Below the pieces are notes generated by a model. That model was not told where the DNA came from. It searched no databases and saw only the letters and a program-made list of their open reading frames with translations. Positions 1-12,280 of a DNA stretch of 64,000 nt are shown here, in pieces. Numbering within the stretch: the stretch's first letter is position 1; every line of letters begins with the position of its first letter. Made by a program: the position numbers and the translations under genes. The stretch comes from Cymodocea nodosa. Its lineage: Eukaryota; Streptophyta; Magnoliopsida; Alismatales; Cymodoceaceae. The stretch lies in the NCBI GenBank assembly GCA_036874045.1, contig JAZBRI010000010.1, positions 2,872,001 to 2,936,000 of the forward strand, written 5' to 3'.

Positions 1-265
1 CATAATATCCATTTTCAGTTAGTTTTATGACACTCAGCAAATTAAATCCTAGGTTTTCTACATATAGTACATTCGAAATAACACAAGTAGGAGTTATTTG
101 AACATTGCCCATACCTATGATTTTATCTTTGCTTTTGTTTCCAAATGTTACACTTCCTTTCATGGTATTTGTAAAATTTTGTAATAGACTTTTCTGTCCG
201 ATCATGTGACTTGACGCTCTACTGTGCAAGATCCATTTTGATGTTGTTTCCTCCTGCAACACAAA

Positions 266-2510
266 TTAAGAAAAACTTTTTCTTGGTACCCAATGTTGTT
301 GAGGACCAAGTTCATTAAACACATATTTCTTCTTTTTGTTTAAAAATAGTTTAACATTATCATTTATATTCTTATTAGTTGTAAGTACTATTGATTTATC
401 ATTATCTTCATACTCACATATAGCATTATTGCTTTTGCAATCATTCTTTCTATTTTTAGATGTAGTATAATCAAGACCAAACAAATTTTTATCAGATGTT
501 AATTTATTTTGGTCATGCTCATACATTTCAGTAAGTTCATACCAAGATTTTGTACTTGTATTAATATTTTCCGTACATACAAAATCTTTTTCTGCACAGT
601 AATTTTTAGTTTTATCACATGTAGAATGAGTAAATGGTCTAATACCAATGTATTGAATTACATGCTTAGGTTTCTGAATTTTCAGTTTACTACAATTGTT
701 TGAAATTTTAGAAACATTAGAAACTGAATTTCCAAAACAAGAAACAAGATTTTTAGAAACATTTATAGTCATGTTAGAAGTACAATTTGACAAATCACAT
801 TGATTTATATTATTACTGCATAATTCATCCCTTGAAGTACCTACTTCTACATATTTATTACCTTGTTTCATAATAAAAGGAATTTTAGTCTTAGATTTAC
901 TTGAACTACAACTAATAAATCCTCTATTGGCTTGAGATTCAGGATAATCAAATCCTAAGCAAAATTTATAATACACCGCAAGGGTACTAGTTAGTTTGTC
1001 TAACTTAGTTTGACTTAAATTCCATTTCTCAATGGTAGAATTTAAATCTTGCTCTCTTAGTTTTAATTTATCTATCTCTAATTCAAGTTCATTTATATTG
1101 TTTCTCAATATTTCATTTTCTGATTCTATCTTTAATTTTTCAACATTTATATTCTGTATTTGTTCATGCAAGATACATTCATTAAATCTAAATTTTTGCA
1201 AATTTCTAGCATGATTTTCATTATCACATTTAAACTTTTCTAAAGTAGTAGACAGGAAACAATTTTCTTCTTCCATAATGGATGAAGATTTTCTAATATT
1301 CTTATTTTCTAGTTTACATACTTTAAGTTTTTGTAATAATGCATGATAAGCACATAATAATTCATCAAAGTTGAAATCTGAATGACTTTCAGGATCAGAT
1401 ATTACCTCAGACTCATCTGCCATGAAGCACACATGAGCAACGTCTTCTAACTCTTGTTCTCCTTCTGAATGTAAAGATTTTGATGCTGATTCCTCAGATT
1501 TAGACTCTTCAGACGTGTCATCCCAAGTGACCTTCAAAGCCTTTTTCGTGTAAAACTTTTTCTGAGTTTTCTAAGCTGTCTTCTTTTGATTTGTCCTACT
1601 TTACTTTTCATTTTTCCTAATAGGACAATCTGGAGAAAGATGTCTAGGTTTCTTACAGTTGTTACATACATACTTTCTGGATGAAGAATTCTTGTCATTT
1701 AGTGATTTTGACGTTGAGGGTTTATCATTTTTGTTCCTTTGCTGTTTCCTAGCTTTCCATGCTTTCTTGAATTTCCTAGTCAACAAAATCAAATCCTCGT
1801 CAGAATTAGTAGATATATCAGAATCTAAATTAATTTCGAAGGCTTTTTTTTTCTTCATTTTTAGTTTGTTGTGACTCAATGATTCATTAATTGAACTTCA
1901 TAAGCTGTTAAATTTCCTATAAGTTCATTCATAGTATAAACATTTAAATCTCATGATTCCTCAATTGATGTTACTTTCTAAGACCATTTAGAATTTAGGG
2001 ATCTGAGAATTTTCCTCACCAAATCCTTCTGTTCAAAATTCTTTCCTAAACATTTTAAAGAGTTTATGATATCAAGAAATCTGGAAAACATCTCAGAAAT
2101 ATTTTCGTCTTCATGCATCTTAAAGAGTTCTTACTTATGAATCAACATGTTTATTTTTGTCTCTTTAACTTGAGAAGTACCTTCATGTGAAACTTCTAAT
2201 GCATGCCATACCTCATGAGCAGATTTATATGCCGACACTTTACTGAATTATTCATAACTCAATGCACAAAATAAAATATTTAAGCCCTTAGCATTTAGAG
2301 TTTCATTTTCTTTTTCAATAATTGTCCAAGTATTATAAGGAGTAGTTAATGGAGTATATGGTTTAGAAATCATGAACAACAATTTATGATCTATACTTTG
2401 AAGAAAAATAGTCATCCTATATTTCCAATATTCAAAATGTATTCCATCAAATAAAGGAGGACGATTAAGATTTTGGCCTTCATATAAAGAAAAATTACCA
2501 TTTGCAGTAG
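266..2510 (-). pseudogene. gag block of S1 with N-terminal protease remains beyond it
   Basis: Copia Gag fossil. From its N-terminus it carries a UBN2-type Gag core, a CCHC zinc knuckle (C-x2-C-x4-H-x4-C near 1640-1690, minus), an acidic Ser/Glu stretch, then a long heptad-like region rich in Leu, Lys, Glu and Asn that should form a coiled coil. The Gag is unusually long for copia, which is a Sirevirus trait; Sirevirus Gag tails are known for coiled coils. The C-terminus ends in a GPQQHWVPRKSF-like motif shared with S3, S9 and S10, just before the protease (SxxSHMxGQKSLLQNF-like, positions 1-245). The block is broken by several changes. Confidence 0.85.
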
Positions 2511-2700
2511 CTATTTTACCTTAGATTTTTCAACCTATTTGATTTTAAACAGTCTAAAAACTTTAAAACAACTTGAGCCTTAAATCAAGAAAGTTAAACG
2601 TATGCTCAGATATTAATTTCTGTTTAAAAACAAGGAAGGTAGAATAAGCAATGATATTAAATAAGTTGGTATCGATTTTATACCAAAGATTATTAACAAA

Positions 2701-2712
2701 GCTTTGATACCA
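2701..2712 (-). promoter_or_regulatory. Primer binding site of S1 (tRNA-iMet)
   Basis: Reads TGGTATCAAAGC on the minus strand, two bases inside the LTR end. This is nearly the plant copia primer site TGGTATCAGAGC, complementary to the 3' end of initiator tRNA-Met. Confidence 0.85.
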
Positions 2713-2714
2713 CT

Positions 2715-3298
2715 TGTAGGATCGTATGGCTACATAAGAGGGGGGTGAATTGTGTATTTTTAATATTTTTTGAAATATAATTGAAACTTTAAAACTCGAA
2801 AACAAGTCAAGACATTGTTTTCATAAAATCATTTTTATTCAAGGTTTCAATTACAATATACAATTCAATTCTCCTTAGAAATTGTAAATGCAATTATATT
2901 TCGATACCATGTTTCATCTATACAATTTCATAATTACAAATAGAGAAAACTAATTTGTGGAATTTAAAACATTTCTCCCTGTTTGCAATCTTTCTTCTTT
3001 AGTAAGTATTGTTAATGAGTTGTCTAAATGTGCACTGTTCATGATACAGAAGATATAACATTAAAACATATCATGCTTTTCAATAAAAACACACGTTAAC
3101 TTAATGTTTAGCTAAATGAGAAATTAATGCAATGAAATGACTAGTTATTAACTTCAGATCCAATACAGACAAGTATTTATATCAGTAAGCTTTTTCTGTA
3201 TTAATTGATGATTTTAATTTCTTTTCACAAGCAATAGTAATTGAGCAAATATGATTATTTTCATTCAGCACACATCATCAAAACAAAAATACTCAACA
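2715..3298 (-). repeat. 5' LTR of S1 (type 1, short form)
   Basis: Starts TGTAGGATCG and ends ACTCAACA in plus-strand reading, the two termini of the type 1 LTR. It is directly followed by the primer site on the left. The copy is only about 584 bases against about 1.55-1.66 kb for other type 1 LTRs, so it is a shortened form. Its inner and outer parts match the other copies well. Confidence 0.9.
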
Positions 3299-3438
3299 AT
3301 TTGCAAGTTGATTATTAAAACATACAAAATATATTTTTATGCTAAATAGAATAAAAACAAAGGGGAAGAATTAATTCTAGCACTTTTTGAATGACCAATT
3401 AATTAGATCTTAGTTTGCTAAGGGACTAGCAAAATTTA

Positions 3439-3451
3439 GGTATGGGGGAAG
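3439..3451 (+). promoter_or_regulatory. Polypurine tract of G1
   Basis: GGTATGGGGGAAG directly before the LTR start TGTTTAGAATG. The same arrangement recurs before the LTR of G4 (28521-28534). Purine runs of this kind prime plus-strand DNA synthesis in gypsy elements. Confidence 0.8.
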
Positions 3452-5496
3452 TGTTTAGAATGAAAAAGTGCATATTATTAACAGTTAAATGATGGTTAAT
3501 TGCATAATATTTAGCTTATCATATGAGAATTAAGCCATTATGTTATAATTACACTGTTATATGCTTTAATTGAAGAATCTACTTAATTTGGGGGAAATTA
3601 ATGTTAATTTAGTACATTTCTGAACTGTCGGTAAGTTGTAGGCTGTGAAATTCTTTAGTATCTGAATTTTCTGATATTTTGAACAGTTATGTTTAACATA
3701 CTGAACATATTCAAACAGTTATGTCTAACAGACCGAATATGTATCAGATAGTTATGTTCAAATTGCCGAACAGTTATGTTTTGAGAGAATAGTTTATTAT
3801 TTCCTGAAGTACACGTGTCGAAACCATAATGCATGACTTAAGTGAACTTTCGGTGAGTTATCTATAACTATCTGAAATTGTAGCTGGGCATCGGATAGTT
3901 AGCCATGTAACTCTCCGAAATCTCTTTTTATTTATAAAATAGCTGTTGACAAGTGTCGAGATCTAGTAGATTTACTTAAGTTATATATCGGTGAGTTATC
4001 TGTAACTATCCGAAATGCATCTAAGCATTGGATAGTTAAGTTTATAAGTATCCGAAATGTACCTAAGCATCGGATAGTTAGATTTATGCACGTGTTGAAT
4101 TTAAATGCTTTAGAATATCATGTGAGATGCACAAGTTTAACTCATTAAGTTAGCATAACTGTACGCGTTGAATTACATGAATACACACTAAGGTAACGCT
4201 TTATGTTAGTGGCTTATTTCTTTATTGCACGTATTTTATAGTTAAATCTATTTTCTAAAATGCCACTATAGCGATTGCAGGAACAGACAGTTGGAAGAGA
4301 AAAACCATGTTTGCACGTATCGCGCAAGGAAAGAAATCATCGGCATTAATACGAATGAAGGAAATCCAACCGACCATTCAAGCAGAAGCAGTTACTACTG
4401 AAGAAATATAAAAGAAAAAAAGAAAAAAAGAAGAGATGTGATCGATGGGCGGACAGTGTGTGTAGAGGAGGATGAGCGTCACAATTCTCCGAAGTTCCAC
4501 ACCAACAATCATCATCACCACAATCATCACACAACCATAATCACCAATTATCGAAGGTCTGTGAGGATACTTGCCTGATGTCGGGTCGATTCCGAGCCAA
4601 ACATAGTGCCTGACAACCACTGTGAGGAGTGATTGTGTTGCGGGAAGGGAAGCCATTTTCACCAAGCGCCGACTCATATTTCAGGAGATCGTAAAGCTTT
4701 TAGCCTTGGCTTCGGGTTGATGCCTATATGTTGAAGAGAAGATCATCTTGCAATTTTGGACTCATGATTCTATAGGGAGAGGAGACAGAATTGTAAGTGG
4801 TTTAATTTTCAGTGGTGTAATCGCTTTGCAAATAGTGTTGGAAGTATTTATTGTCAAGTGAGATTACTTTACATTTCATCTTTCGCCCATTTCCTTATTC
4901 ATATTAAAACAAAAATACCAAAAGCAGTTTATCTATGTTTGTATGTTGTATTTGAGGGTTGTATTGTTTGTGTTGCATCGTGATTAATGTATCTTTATCA
5001 ATGTTGAGATTGTTTTATGTTTATTTTAGTTTTACAGTTTACTGAAATCGGTTCATACAAAAGACTTAAAGATTTTAATGGTTACTGTTTGAATTATCTG
5101 AATGTTAGTATTGCTTAATGATAAATCCAATGTTAACTAACATTAAAGAGCTTAATTGATGTTATTTACAATCTGTGGAATCGCCCAATGGTTGGTCGAA
5201 TTCCTCTGTAAATAGTAGTATTAAAGAGAAAAGACAAGCTCGTGGAATTAACCTAATAGAGAGCTTATTGAATATATAAATTTGATTATTAACAAATAAA
5301 CAATTCTAAAATTCGTTAGTAATTCCCTATGGGATCGACCTGTACTTGCACACTGATACAACAAACACTATGCACTTGTAATTAAAGTACAAATTGGAAT
5401 TAATTGTATTAAAGGTTGTTTGTTTACTTCTAAAAGTAATAATAGACAAAGATAAATTAACTAAGTAAAAATAGAAGTAACAAATCCAAGTTTTTC
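3452..5496 (+). repeat. 3' LTR of G1 (gypsy LTR type, about 2.05 kb)
   Basis: Starts TGTTTAGAATG and ends near 5496, judged by alignment with G2, where the primer site follows the same end; the right border is uncertain by about 20 bases. A TATA box (TATAAAAG, 4407-4414) lies mid-LTR. Upstream of it, about 3640-4110 holds several CGG..AGTTA/TAACT..CCG hairpins and 4117-4232 holds the module shared with copia type 1 LTRs. The end carries the phrase GGGATCGACCTGTACTTGCAC, typical of Athila/Tat LTRs. Short open frames on either strand inside it show no conservation and are not genes. Confidence 0.85.
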
Positions 5497-6626
5497 TAGT
5501 GTAGTGCTGGGAAAACACAAACAGGATGCTCTAAGCGCATGACAGGTAAGAAAAGTTTTCTTGATTCTGTTAAAAGCATAAGTTCAGGATCTGTTAGATT
5601 TGGGAATAATGAAAAATGTAAAATTACTGGAGTAGGAAATATAACTTCTGAAAATGGTAAAATTGAGAATGTCTTGCATGTTAATGGATTAAAACAAAAT
5701 TTGTTAAGTGTAGGACAACTCTGTGATAAAGGATATACTGTCTCTTTTAATGCTGAAAATTGTTATATCATAGATCTAATTACAAATAAAATAAAATTTA
5801 CAGGAGTTAGAAATTGCTCAATCTATTCCTTAATTTTTCCATGTGAAAATTTTGCAAACAATTCTTGTTTGGTAGCATCTAGTGAGGATGATTGGCTATG
5901 GCATAAAAGACTTGGTCACGCCAGCATGAATACTCTCAGAAATTTATCTAGAAATAATCTAGTCAGGGGACTACCTAATCCTAAATTTAGGAAAGACAGA
6001 GTGTGTAGTGATTGTATGTTAGGCAAGCAGAAAAGAACTTCTCTTCATAGTAAAAATGAGATTTCAACCAAAAGGCCATTGGAACTTCTTCATCTAGATC
6101 TTTTTGGCCCTACTCAAACATCTAGCCTTGTGGGTCAAAAATATACTCTTGTTATTGTAGAGGATTTTTCTAGATTAACTTGGGTAATATTTTTGGCACA
6201 TAAAAATGAGACATGCAATGAGTTCAAAAATTTCTGCACTAGAATTCAAAATCGAAAGGAACTAACTATAAAGAAAATTCGAAGTGATCATGGAGGAGAA
6301 TTTGAAAACATTGAATTCGAAAGTCTGTGTAATTCTTTTGGAATTTTTCATGAATTCTTCTGCCCTAGAACTCCAGCTTAAAATGGAGTTGTGGAAAGAA
6401 AGAATAGAACATTGCAAGAAATGGCTAGAACTATGTAGAATGCCACTAATCTACCAAAGTTTCTTTGGGTTGAAGCTGCAAGAATATTTCCACTATGCAT
6501 GTTTAATCTTCTATTTAACACTTGTAAAAACTGATTAATCAATTTAGTTAGTAAAGTTAGTAAAAAGTTTTATTTACACATTGATCACCATTCACCCCCC
6601 TCTAGTGAAGCCATATGTTCCTAACA
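5497..6626 (+). mobile_element. S2, Sirevirus-like Ty1/copia remnant, type 3 LTR end
   Basis: Short plus-strand remnant with a protease/integrase block (about 5523-6480) and the last part of a type 3 LTR (about 6490-6626) that ends CCTAACA like the LTR of S8. The left neighbour is the LTR of G1 and the right neighbour is the inside of the LTR of G2, so S2 was probably inserted into the G2 LTR. Gag, reverse transcriptase and most of the LTR are not visible. Broken and much shortened. Confidence 0.8.
5523..6480 (+). pseudogene. Protease/integrase block of S2
   Basis: Begins with GCSKRMTGKK, the stretch that follows the active-site Asp of copia proteases. It continues into the pre-integrase zinc-binding region (LWHKRLGHASMNTLRNLS, later CSDCMLGKQKR: an HHCC-type finger) and the integrase core, with LDLFGPT and DHGGEFEN marking the first two acidic catalytic positions and a VERKNRT-like motif for the third. 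Closest in the window to the block of S8 and less like S3, S9 and S10, in agreement with the LTR type. Broken. Confidence 0.85.
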
Positions 6627-7592
6627 AAGGGAAGCCATTTTCTCCAAGTACCGACTCATATCTCAGGAGATCGTAAAGCTTCTAGCCTTGGTTTCTAGTT
6701 GATGCTAGTATGTTGAAGAGGAGATCATCTTACAATTTTGGATTCATGATTCTATAGGGAGAGGAGGCAAGATTGTAAGTGATTAAGTTTTCAGTGGTGT
6801 AATCGCGTCGCATGTAGTGATGGAAGTTTTTACTGTCGATAGAGATTTTTACATTTCACCTTTCATTCATCTTCAGGAACATATCAAAACAAAAATACCA
6901 AAAACAACAAATTATCTATGTTTACATTTAGTATTAAAGTGTTGTATTGTTTGTTTTGTATCATGATTAATGTTATCATTGTCAGTATTGTGAATGTTTT
7001 ATGTTTGTTTGATTCAGAAAATAGAAAATAGTGTTATTGTTTACTGAAATTGATTTGTTCCAAATACTTAAAGATTTTAATGGTTACAGTTTGAAATATC
7101 TGAATGTTAGTATTGCTTAATGATAAATCTAATATTAACTAACATTAAAGAGCTTAATTGATGTTATTTACAATCTATGGAACCGCCCAATGGTTGGCCG
7201 AATTCCTCTATAAATAGTAATATTTAACAGGAAAGATAGGCTCGTGGAGTTAACTTAAGTCCACAAGGTTAGTCCGTTGAGTTAGCTATAACTCAACAAA
7301 TTAGGTTTGTTGTGTTAACTGTAACTCAACGGAGTGCTTAACTGAACACATATAAACTCTAATATAAAAATTGGAACAGTACACAATTCTTACTTAATCT
7401 CTGTGGGATCGACCTATACTTGCACACAAATATAATATACATTGTGCACTTGCAATTAAAATACAAATTGGAATTAATATCTAATTTGTGTGAAAGGTTG
7501 TTTGTTTACTTCTAAAAGTAATTCTTGATATAAGCATAAAGACAAATTAAACAAGTTTAAAAATAGAAGTTAACAAATCCAAGACAAGTTTT
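6627..7592 (+). repeat. 5' LTR of G2 (3' half; gypsy LTR type)
   Basis: Matches the last 0.9 kb of the LTR of G1 from the phrase AAGGGAAGCCATTTTC onward, and the corresponding part of G4. Near 7260-7340 it carries GTTGAGTTA-type hairpins that G1 lacks at the same place. It ends just before the primer site. Confidence 0.85.
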
Positions 7593-7593
7593 C

Positions 7594-7611
7594 TAGTGCT
7601 GTTGCCGAGGA
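7594..7611 (+). promoter_or_regulatory. Primer binding site of G2 (gypsy, tRNA-Asp-like)
   Basis: TAGTGCTGTTGCCGAGGA resembles TGGCGCCGTTGCCGGGGA, the primer site usual in plant Athila/Tat elements (from memory, complementary to tRNA-Asp). The differences are all transitions, as expected of an old methylated copy. Confidence 0.7.
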
Positions 7612-7689
7612 TTGAGAAGCTAAGCAACTATGAGTGTTGTTTTGTTTTAATAGTAGAGGAGTGTTGTGTGTTTTATTCTATAATTGAGA

Positions 7690-8955
7690 ATATGGCATAT
7701 GCTTATGCTCAAAGATTTCTGAAACCTGTAGTTAGCATATGTGAATTCTGCAATTTGGAAAGTCATGATATCTCTGATTGTTTGAAATTGAGATGATTAC
7801 AGATGATTAGATCTCATGAACAACAAATGAATTATAATCAATATAATAGAGTTGAGTACGAGAACCTATAGTTTACCCAACTAATGGTTAGTTTAGAATG
7901 TGTAATATGTTGAGAGATAAGGAAGTTTGGGATAGGTATGACAGACTGGAGTGTAGCATAGAGCAAAACATGGGCAAACTGGAACAATACATGTGTTAGC
8001 AACAAGAAGTCAACCAATTAAACTATAAGGAAAAATATTCAGAACCTAAAATTGATATCATATACGAAACTGAAAAAATCATAATGAAAATTGATCAAAA
8101 ATTGAATGCAATGAGATTAAATGATTTGGAAAGAAAATTAAAAGCATTGGACGAATTTACAATGAAATTACAAGTTATGCAATAGGAAAACACAAATGAA
8201 AACTTTAATGTTATAGAAGTGCATAATTTGCAAGATATACAGACAAAAGAAAATACCAATGCAATAGAATTTAAAGAATGCAATTTAAAACTAAAAACAG
8301 TTGAAGATCATAATTACGAAAATGAAATACAAGAACATCATGAAAGTAACGAAAATCTGGAAGATATATGTATAACATTAAGATTTGGAACTAATATACC
8401 ACCAAGAATTCAAAAAGAAAGTAATATGAAGGTGGATAAGAACAAAATTTAAAATGATAATGAAGATGTAATATCTGAAAACGTAAAAATCAATGAAGAA
8501 AAATCTGAATCTGAAAATGAAACTAAAATGATCAAACAAATCAAATGAAAGATAAAGAATATTTTAAATCATAATCATTAGCATTTTATCTTAAAAGATT
8601 ACAACAAACATTTCCTAAAAAACAAGAAAAAATTAGAGAAATTTTTGAAAAAGTATAAGTTAACATTCCTTTGTTAGAGTTATTGCAGAAAATGCCACCT
8701 TATGCTAAATTTCTTAAGGATTGGTGTAGTAAGAAAAGAGAGGGAAAAGTTTTAAGGAAAGTCTTTTTAGCTAAGCAAAGTAGTTCCCTATTTCTGCCAC
8801 AAATTCCTAAAAAGTTATCTAATCCTGGAATCCCTGTTATATCATGCACCATAGGAAACACTATTCTAGAAAGAACCTTAATAGACATAGGTGCAGGTAT
8901 AAATGTTATGTTGAGTAATATATTTGCATCCTTAGGATTAGAAGGCTTTATCCCA
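7690..8955 (+). pseudogene. gag-pol remains of G2, ending in an aspartic protease
   Basis: The first part has a short Cys/His motif (CEFCNLESHDISDC, C-x2-C-x4-H-x4-C) like the one that follows Gag in Athila/Tat elements. It is followed by a Lys/Glu/Asn-rich charged segment (about 8000-8560) with coiled-coil character. From about 8580 the sequence is recognisable gypsy pol: a YAKFLKDWCSKKR motif, then IPVISCTIGNTILERTLIDI and GAGINVM, which matches the pepsin-like protease signature (D-x-GA-x-IN-x-M). The catalytic region of the reverse transcriptase is not present. Broken at several places. Confidence 0.7.
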
Positions 8956-11035
8956 ATACTTGGACAATTACTGAAAAATAAAATGAAACTCTAAATGCGA
9001 ATGGCTTAAATATTTTATTTTGTGCATTGAGTTATGAACAGTTCAGTAAAGTGTCAGCATATAAATCTGCTTATGAGGTGTGGCATGCATTAGAAGTTTC
9101 ACATGAAGGTACTTCCCAAGTTAAAGAAACTAAGATAAACATGTTGATTGATAAGTATGAACTCTTTAAGATGCATGAAGACGAAAGTATTTCTGAAATG
9201 TTTTCCAGATTTCTTGATATAATAAACTCTTTAAAATGCTTAGGAAAGAATTTTGAACAAAAGGATTTGGTGAGGAAAATTCTCAAATCCCTAAGTTCTA
9301 AATGGTCTCAGAAAGTAACATCAATTGAGGAATCACGAGATTTAAATGCTTATACCATGAATGAACTTATAGGAAACTTAACTACTTATGAAGTTCAATT
9401 AAATGAATCACTGAGTCAAAACAAACTAAAAATGAAGAAAGAAATAGCCTTCGAAATTAATTCAGATTTTGATATATCTACTGATTCTGACGAGGATTTG
9501 ATTTTGCTGACTAGGAAATTCAAGAAAGCATGGAAAACTAGGAAATAGTAAAGGAACGAAAATGATAAACCCTCAACGTCAAAATCACTAAATGATAAGA
9601 ATTCTTCATCCAGAAAGTATGTATGTTACAATTGTAAGAAACCTGGACATCTTTCTCTAGATTGTCCTATAAGGAAAAATGAAAAGCATAGTAGGACAAA
9701 TCAGAAGAAGACGACTCAGAAAACTCAAAAAAAGTTTTACAAGAAAAAGACTTTGAAGGTCACTTGGGATGACACGTCTGAAGAGTTTGAATTTAAGGAA
9801 TCATCATCAAAATCTTTATATTCAGAAGGAGAACCAGAGTTAGAAGACGTTGCTCATGTGTGCTTCATGGCAGATGAGTCTGAGGTAATATCTAATCCTA
9901 AAAGTCATTCAGATTTTAACTTTGATAAATTATTATGTGCTTATCATGCATTATTACAAAAACTTAAAGTTTGTAAATTGGAAAATAAGAATATCAGAAA
10001 CTCTTTGTCCATTGTGGAAAAAGAAAATTATTTCCTATCTACTACTTTAGAAAAGTTTAAATGTGATAATGAAAATCATGCTAGAGATTTGCATAAATTT
10101 AGATTTAATGAATGTGTCTTGCATGAACAAATACAGAATATAAATGCTAAAAAATTATAGATAGATTTTAAAAATGAAATGTTGAGAAAAAATATAAATG
10201 ATCTTGAGTTAGAGATTGATAAATTAAAAATAAGAGAGCTAGAGTTAAATTCTATCACTGAGAAATAGAATTTAAGTCAAACTAAGTTAGACAAACTAAC
10301 TAGTACCCCTGTGGTGTTATATAAATATGGCTTAGGATTTGATTATCCTGAATATCCTAAATCTCAAGCCAATAAAGGATTTATTAGTTGTAGTTCAAGT
10401 AAATCTAAGACTAAAATTCCTCTTATCATGAAACAAGGTAATAAATACGTAGAAGTAGGAAATTCAAAGGATGAATTATGTAGTAATAATATAAATCAAT
10501 GTGATTTGTCTAAATGTACTTCTAACATGACTATTAATGTTTCTAAAAATTTTGTTTCTTGTTCTGGAAATTCAGTTTCTAATGTTTTTAAAATTTCAGA
10601 AAATTGTAGTAAACTGAAAATTTAGAAACCTGAGCATGTAATTCAAAACACTAGTGTTAGACCAATTACTCATTCTACATGTGATAAATTTAAAAATTCT
10701 TGTGTAGAAAAAGATTTTGTATGTACTAAAAATTCAAATACAAGTACAAAATCTTGGTATGAACTTACTGAAATGTATGAGCATGACCAAACTAAATTAA
10801 CATCTAATAAAAATCGGTGTGGTCTTGGTTATACTACATCTAAAAACAAAAAGAATGATTATAAGAGCAATAATGCTATAAGTATGATACTAATGATAAG
10901 TTTATAGTACTTACAACTAATAAGAATGTAAATGATAATGTTAAACTGTTTTTAAACAAAAAGAAGAAATATACGTTTAATGAACTTGGTCCTCAACAAC
11001 ATTGGGTACCAAGAAAAAGTTTTCTTAATTTGTTT
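8956..11035 (+). pseudogene. gag block of S3
   Basis: Copia Gag fossil of the same family as S1, S9 and S10. Visible parts are the UBN2-type core (KINMLIDKYELFKMHEDESI, then FSRFLDIINSLKCLGKNF), the CCHC knuckle CYNCKKPGHLSLDC near 9625-9665, an acidic segment, and a long coiled-coil region (about 9900-10270). It ends in GPQQHWVPRKSF shortly before the protease. The N-terminal domain seen in S9 and S10 is not present here. Broken. Confidence 0.85.
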
Positions 11036-11049
11036 TGCAGTAGGAAACA

Positions 11050-12280
11050 ACATCAAAATGGATCTTGGACAGTGGAGTATCAAGTCACATGACCAGACAG
11101 AAAAGTCTACTACAAAATTTTACAAATACCATGAAAGGAAGTGTAACATTTGGAAACAAAAACAAGGATAAAATCGTAGGTATGGGTAATGTTCAAATAA
11201 CTCTGACTTGTGTTATTTCGAATGTACTATATGTAGAAAACCTAGGATTTAATTTGCTGAGTTTTATAAAACTAACTGAAAATGGATATTATGTAGTGTT
11301 TGAAGATAATGTATGCAAAATTATTGATAAAAATATAGATGAAATTAAGTTTATTACTAAAAGAAAAGGTTCTATATGTATTTTATCTTTACCTTCTGGT
11401 GCAATTGATTTAAATTCATGTTTGCTAACTGAAACTAGTGATGCATATCTGTGGCATAGAAGGATTGGGCATATAAATATGAAACTGTTACATAAACTAT
11501 CTAGAAAACATTTAGTGAGAGGTTTACCAAAGATTAAATACTCAAAGGACTTTATGTGTGATGCATGTGAGTTAGGTAAACTTCATAAAAACTCTTTTAA
11601 ATCGAAAACTGATATTTCAAGCAAGAGAGTCTTAGAACTTATACATATAGATCTATTTGGACCAACAAGAATCATGAGTCTTGGTGGTAAATGGTATGTA
11701 TTTGTTTTAGTAGATGACTTCTCTAGATACACTTGGGTATACTTTCTAGCATCTAAGATAGAACTTTTTGAAAAGTTTAAAATGTTTTGCAATTTTGTTG
11801 AAAATGAACAAAGTGTCTCTGTTCAAAAACTTAGGAGTGATCATAGTACGGAATTTGATAATGATTAAATGGATAATTATTGTAATGAGCATGGCATTGA
11901 TCACCATTTTTCTTTTCTAAGAGCACCGTCTCAAAATGGTGTTGTTGAGAGAAAGAATAGATCACTTCAAGAAATGGCCAGAACTAAGTTGAATGAACAT
12001 AAGTTACCTCAAAATCTTTGGGCTGAAGCAGTGAATACAGCTTGTTATGTTATTAACAAAAGTCACTTAAGACCTTGTGTTAATAAAACTCCTTTATGTT
12101 TAATAGGGTTCCAAAAATTTGCTATATGAAACCATTTGGATGTAAATGTTTTATTCTTAATACTAAGGATAAAAGGGACAAATTTCAAGCCAAAGCAAAT
12201 GAAGGAATTTTTGTAGATTACTCTACTAGAAGTAAAGCCTATAGAGTATATAACAAGACTTTTAGAACTATTGAAGAAAC
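11050..12280 (+). pseudogene. Protease and integrase block of S3
   Basis: The protease shows the SHMTRQKSLLQNFTNT-like stretch. The pre-integrase finger has LWHRRIGHINMKLLHKLS and CDACELGKLHK. The integrase core follows with IDLFGPTRIMSLGGKWYVFV, a DHSTEFDN motif and NGVVERKNRSLQEM, which carry the acidic catalytic positions. The C-terminal region has the FGCKCFILNTKDKRDKF and SKAYRVYN signatures usual in copia integrases. Broken. Confidence 0.9.

Larger units (their letters stand above)
1..3298 (-). mobile_element. S1, Sirevirus-like Ty1/copia fossil (5' part), type 1 LTR
   Basis: Minus-strand copia element entering from the left edge. Reading leftward from 3298 it shows a 5' LTR (2715-3298), a primer site (2701-2712), a long gag block (about 266-2510) and the start of a protease block (1-245). 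The rest of pol, the 3' ORF and the 3' LTR must lie outside the window. Gag resembles those of S3, S9 and S10 closely enough to be one family. The element is broken, with several breaks in gag alone. It sits in the 3' tail of gypsy element G1; the base string ATTTG at 3299-3303 is the expected target duplication on this side, but its partner is not visible. Confidence 0.9.
3299..5496 (+). mobile_element. G1, Ty3/gypsy (Athila/Tat-like) fossil: 3' tail and 3' LTR
   Basis: Only the end of a plus-strand gypsy element is in view: about 150 bases of internal tail (3299-3451), the polypurine tract and a full 3' LTR. The phrase GGGACTAGCAAAATTTAGG followed by TATGGGGGAAG is the typical 3' end of Athila/Tat-type elements. 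S1 is inserted in its tail, so the rest of G1 should lie left of the window. Its right flank is the protease region of copia element S2, which suggests G1 inserted there. Confidence 0.8.
6627..8955 (+). mobile_element. G2, Ty3/gypsy (Athila/Tat-like) fossil: 5' LTR end to protease
   Basis: Plus-strand gypsy element whose visible part runs from within its 5' LTR (6627-7592) through a primer site (7594-7611) into gag-pol remains (about 7596-8955). On the left it borders S2, which lies inside the LTR. On the right it stops in the protease, where gag of copia element S3 begins. Broken, with many breaks. Confidence 0.8.

Noticed and set aside
4346-4677. Short open frames on the minus strand within the G1 LTR
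   Set aside because: They overlap the TATA and leader region of a gypsy LTR, are not kept in G4 or G5, and are low in complexity.
5530-5545. CAGGTAAG in S2 and S8 as a used splice donor explaining the joints
   Set aside because: The DNA kept is on the intron side of such a donor, so splicing would not produce these joints; it is part of the protease codons.
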